This document shows, piece after piece, positions 5,813 to 7,973 of a stretch of DNA of 7,973 bases. The notes beneath the pieces were generated by a model that did not search any database, was not told where the DNA came from, and saw nothing but the letters and a program-made list of their open reading frames with translations. The position numbers were made by a program, and so were the translations under genes. Source of the DNA: Candidatus Zixiibacteriota bacterium (GTDB lineage Bacteria > Zixibacteria > MSB-5A5 > GN15 > FEB-12); contig JAOZPL010000085.1 of NCBI GenBank assembly GCA_029932795.1, forward strand, positions 1-7,973. Reading direction: 5' to 3'. The stretch's first letter is position 1. The number at the start of each line of letters is the position of its first letter.

Positions 5813-7180
5813 ATGCGTTTCCTAACCAACAGACGGATGTTCGTCCTCCTCGCCGTGATGGGCGTATATGCCGGATACAGTCTTGCCTTTGCATCCGGTG
5901 GGGGGGGAAATGCCGACAGCGGGGCCGGCCATGGCGGTCCCGTTCTTGAAGTTCTCCTGGAGCTTATTGTCATCCTGCTGGCAGCCAAACTCGGCGGCGA
6001 CCTGCTGGAACGATTCAAGCAGCCAGCCGTACTCGGCGAGCTAATCATGGGCATCGTCATCGGGAACCTGCACCTGCTGGGCTTCGACCTGTTCGAACCA
6101 TTCAAAGTGAACGTGCCCCTTGAGATCCTGGCCGAAATAGGAGTAATAATCCTGCTTTTTGAGGTCGGGCTGGAATCGACCGTCAAGGAGATGATGAAGG
6201 TCGGGCTGGCCTCTTTCATGGTAGCGGTGTTTGGCGTCATAGCACCATTTTTCCTCGGCTGGGGGGTTGGCATCCTCTTTCTTCCGGAGGAGTCAACTCT
6301 GGTGCATGTCTTCATAGGCGCCGCCCTGACCGCGACCTCGGTGGGCATCACCGCGCGAGTCCTGCAGGATATCGGCAAGATCAACACCAGGGAGGCAAAG
6401 ATTATCCTGGGGGCAGCGGTAATCGACGACATTCTCGGCCTGGTGATTCTGGCGGTAGTGGCCGGTATCATTACTGCGGCGGCATCCGGCAGCGGCGACG
6501 GGATCAGTTCGGCCCAAGTCCTCTGGATCATTGCCAAGGCGGTGCTGTTCATCGTCGGTGCAATCGTAATCGGCTCAATTATCCTGCCTGCTTATTTCAA
6601 GTTTGGATTTGTATTACGGGGTAAAGGAGTTTTTCTCTCCTTCTGCCTTCTGGTCTGTTTCCTGCTTGCATTCCTTGCCGGCAAAGTTGGTTTGGCTCCG
6701 ATAGTAGGCGCCTTTGCCGCCGGCTTGATTCTGGAGGAAGTTCAGTACAAAGACTTCAGGGATCGCGGAGAACACCAGGTTGAAGAACTGATCGCACCCA
6801 TTGCCATCTTTCTTGTTCCCATCTTCTTTGTCCGTATGGGAATGATGGTAGACCTGGTTACGTTCACCCATGTGCAGATTCTCGGGTTTGCAGCCGTGAT
6901 GACAGTCGCAGCCATCATTGGCAAACAGGCCTGCTCTTTGGCAATTTTTGATCGGACTATCAACCGCTTCGCCATCGGCCTGGGAATGATCCCACGCGGT
7001 GAGGTAGGTCTCATCTTCGCCGGTATCGGTGCCAAACTTGTGCTGGATGGGCATCCTGTCGTTTCAAGTAGTACATATTCAGCGGTGGTTATCATGGTCA
7101 TTGTCACTACGCTCGTAACACCACCAGCCCTCAAAGTCTCGTTGCTACGGGGAGAAAAGAAAAAAAACAACGAAAAGTGA
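5813..7180 (+). CDS. CPA2-family cation:proton antiporter (KefB/NapA type)
   Basis: This 455-residue integral membrane protein resembles the transport domain of monovalent cation:proton antiporters of the CPA2 family (Pfam Na_H_Exchanger). Such proteins swap Na+ or K+ for H+ across the inner membrane. Residues 1-28 look like a signal peptide: positive RFLTNRR, a hydrophobic core, then AFA before Ser28. A Gly-rich linker follows (to about 42), then about 12 hydrophobic helices. The core shows TATSVGITARVL at 173-184 and the ion-binding pair Asp205-Asp206 in AAVIDDILGLV, the double aspartate expected of electrogenic members. Lys371 and the PRGEVGLIFA motif at 394-403 are also present. It ends in a short Lys/Asn tail with no TrkA-N/RCK domain, unlike full KefB/KefC. 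The start has no clear Shine-Dalgarno. A run of eight Gs (5900-5907) lies in codons 30-32. Substrate cannot be read from the sequence. Confidence 0.92.
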   Translation: MRFLTNRRMFVLLAVMGVYAGYSLAFASGGGGNADSGAGHGGPVLEVLLELIVILLAAKLGGDLLERFKQPAVLGELIMGIVIGNLHLLGFDLFEPFKVNVPLEILAEIGVIILLFEVGLESTVKEMMKVGLASFMVAVFGVIAPFFLGWGVGILFLPEESTLVHVFIGAALTATSVGITARVLQDIGKINTREAKIILGAAVIDDILGLVILAVVAGIITAAASGSGDGISSAQVLWIIAKAVLFIVGAIVIGSIILPAYFKFGFVLRGKGVFLSFCLLVCFLLAFLAGKVGLAPIVGAFAAGLILEEVQYKDFRDRGEHQVEELIAPIAIFLVPIFFVRMGMMVDLVTFTHVQILGFAAVMTVAAIIGKQACSLAIFDRTINRFAIGLGMIPRGEVGLIFAGIGAKLVLDGHPVVSSSTYSAVVIMVIVTTLVTPPALKVSLLRGEKKKNNEK

Positions 7181-7186
7181 AACAAC

Positions 7187-7211
7187 GCCGGTCATCATGG
7201 CCGGCTTTTTT
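7187..7211 (+). terminator. Rho-independent terminator of the antiporter gene
   Basis: GCCGGTCA (7187-7194) pairs with TGGCCGGC (7198-7205) around a 3-nt loop, an 8-bp stem with one G-U pair, immediately followed by six Ts (7206-7211). It begins 6 nt after the antiporter stop codon. This is the clearest terminator in the window. Confidence 0.9.
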
Positions 7212-7213
7212 CT

Positions 7214-7973
7214 ATGCCGCTCAAAAAACTCACCACCGATATGCTCGGTTTCAGGCTGGCCGAGGAAAAAGGGATAGAGCCGGGTTGGTTTGTCCCACAC
7301 ATATACGACATCATCCGATACAACCCGGAGGGATGTTTCGCCTTTGACAGTAACAATCAGGTGATTGGCATGATCACCAGCACCCCTTACAATAAGACCG
7401 GGTGGCTGGGATGGCTGTACGTAGCCGAAAAGGAGCGCCAGAGGGGGCTTGGTGAAGAGCTGATGCGCGCCGGCATAGAGCATCTGCAGGCGCGCGGGAT
7501 TGAATCGATTCTTCTGGAAGCAGTAGTTAAGGCATCCTCGCTCTACGAAAGACTGGGGTTCAGAGAACAGTTCACCACTCAGCACTACCAGCTAAACAGA
7601 TTTGACTTCACCGGAACGGTAGATCAAGAGATTATTGTTCATGCTATCGAGGATTATTCCATCGAGCGGATCGGTGAATTCGATCGCCGGTTTTTCTACG
7701 AAGACCGTCGTCGCCTGTTTGAGATTGTCAGCGACAATAGCAGTTTTAAGGGCTACGTAGCGGAAATCGAAGACAAAACAGCCGGAATCCTGTTCCTGAC
7801 GAGATCCAGCGAGAATCGGCAGGTCAGTCCGATGGTGGTCGATGTTGAAACCGGTAGAGGGACTGAAATCATGTCAGCCCTGTTCAATGTAGCTTTTGCC
7901 GGATCAGACCTGCCGCTTTATTTCCGGTGTCCGCTTGTAACTGTAGACAGGTCGTTACTGCTTGAGAAACTGT
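7214..7973 (+). CDS. GNAT-family N-acetyltransferase, two-domain type (3' end outside window)
   Basis: The frame from the ATG at 7214 stays open to the window edge, showing 253 codons without a stop. Residues 10-128 form a GNAT domain, which transfers an acetyl group from acetyl-CoA to an amine. It contains NPEGCFAF (37-44), the acetyl-CoA-binding motif A RQRGLGEELM (75-84) after the strand WLGWLYV, and LYERLGF (110-116) near its end. Residues from about 136 on resemble the second GNAT-like half of YitH-type proteins (Pfam Acetyltransf_18), cut off by the window. The start is chosen because KKLTTDMLGFRLAEE fits the usual first strand and helix. Another in-frame ATG lies 9 codons later. There is no Shine-Dalgarno before either, and the first ATG is only 2 nt past the upstream terminator's T tract. 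Substrate is unknown; many such enzymes modify small molecules. Confidence 0.85.
   Translation, partial: MPLKKLTTDMLGFRLAEEKGIEPGWFVPHIYDIIRYNPEGCFAFDSNNQVIGMITSTPYNKTGWLGWLYVAEKERQRGLGEELMRAGIEHLQARGIESILLEAVVKASSLYERLGFREQFTTQHYQLNRFDFTGTVDQEIIVHAIEDYSIERIGEFDRRFFYEDRRRLFEIVSDNSSFKGYVAEIEDKTAGILFLTRSSENRQVSPMVVDVETGRGTEIMSALFNVAFAGSDLPLYFRCPLVTVDRSLLLEKL

Noticed and set aside
5806..6552. A 248-codon minus-strand ORF opposite the antiporter.
   Set aside because: Its Ser/Arg/Pro/Thr-rich product is typical of the antisense of hydrophobic helices; the plus-strand frame has clear CPA2 motifs.
7145..7585. A 146-codon minus-strand ORF across the antiporter-acetyltransferase junction.
   Set aside because: It is antisense to the GNAT motif A and spans the terminator; no domain is recognisable.

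Overview
The window is about 8 kb of a bacterial chromosome of moderate GC. It carries a flagellar stator pair and ordinary housekeeping genes, with no mobile elements, CRISPR arrays or RNA genes that I can see. The organism is a flagellated bacterium. The MotA/MotB and Mfd sequences look like those of a deeply branching Gram-negative lineage (Deltaproteobacteria-like or an FCB-group candidate phylum such as Zixibacteria), but this is an impression, not a demonstrated placement.

Layout. Positions 3-128 (+) may hold the last 41 codons of an unrecognised gene. Positions 159-3572 (-) encode the transcription-repair coupling factor Mfd. A 273-bp gap follows, holding a candidate mfd promoter, a GC-rich hairpin, and, on the opposite strand, a 26-codon ORF with a good promoter-like sequence and a strong Shine-Dalgarno. 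Positions 3846-5558 (-) are motB and motA, transcribed in the order motA then motB with a 3-nt gap. A 254-bp divergent intergenic region holds two inverted repeats of identical geometry (6-8-6). Positions 5813-7180 (+) encode a CPA2 (KefB/NapA-type) cation:proton antiporter with an apparent cleavable signal peptide, closed by a textbook intrinsic terminator. Positions 7214-7973 (+) encode a two-part GNAT acetyltransferase that runs off the window and begins 2 nt after that terminator's T tract.

How the genes work together. MotA and MotB form the ion-conducting stator that drives the flagellum. The antiporter, read divergently from them, exchanges cations for protons across the same membrane. 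A shared link to the ion gradient is possible, but the sequence only shows shared intergenic DNA. Mfd is independent: it removes stalled RNA polymerase and recruits UvrA for transcription-coupled repair.

I do not see a clear undescribed multi-gene system. The observations most worth checking are the tiny ORF at 3758-3838 with its own promoter and ribosome-binding site, the paired inverted repeats between motA and the antiporter, the hairpin inside the probable mfd leader, and the missing ribosome-binding site at the acetyltransferase start.
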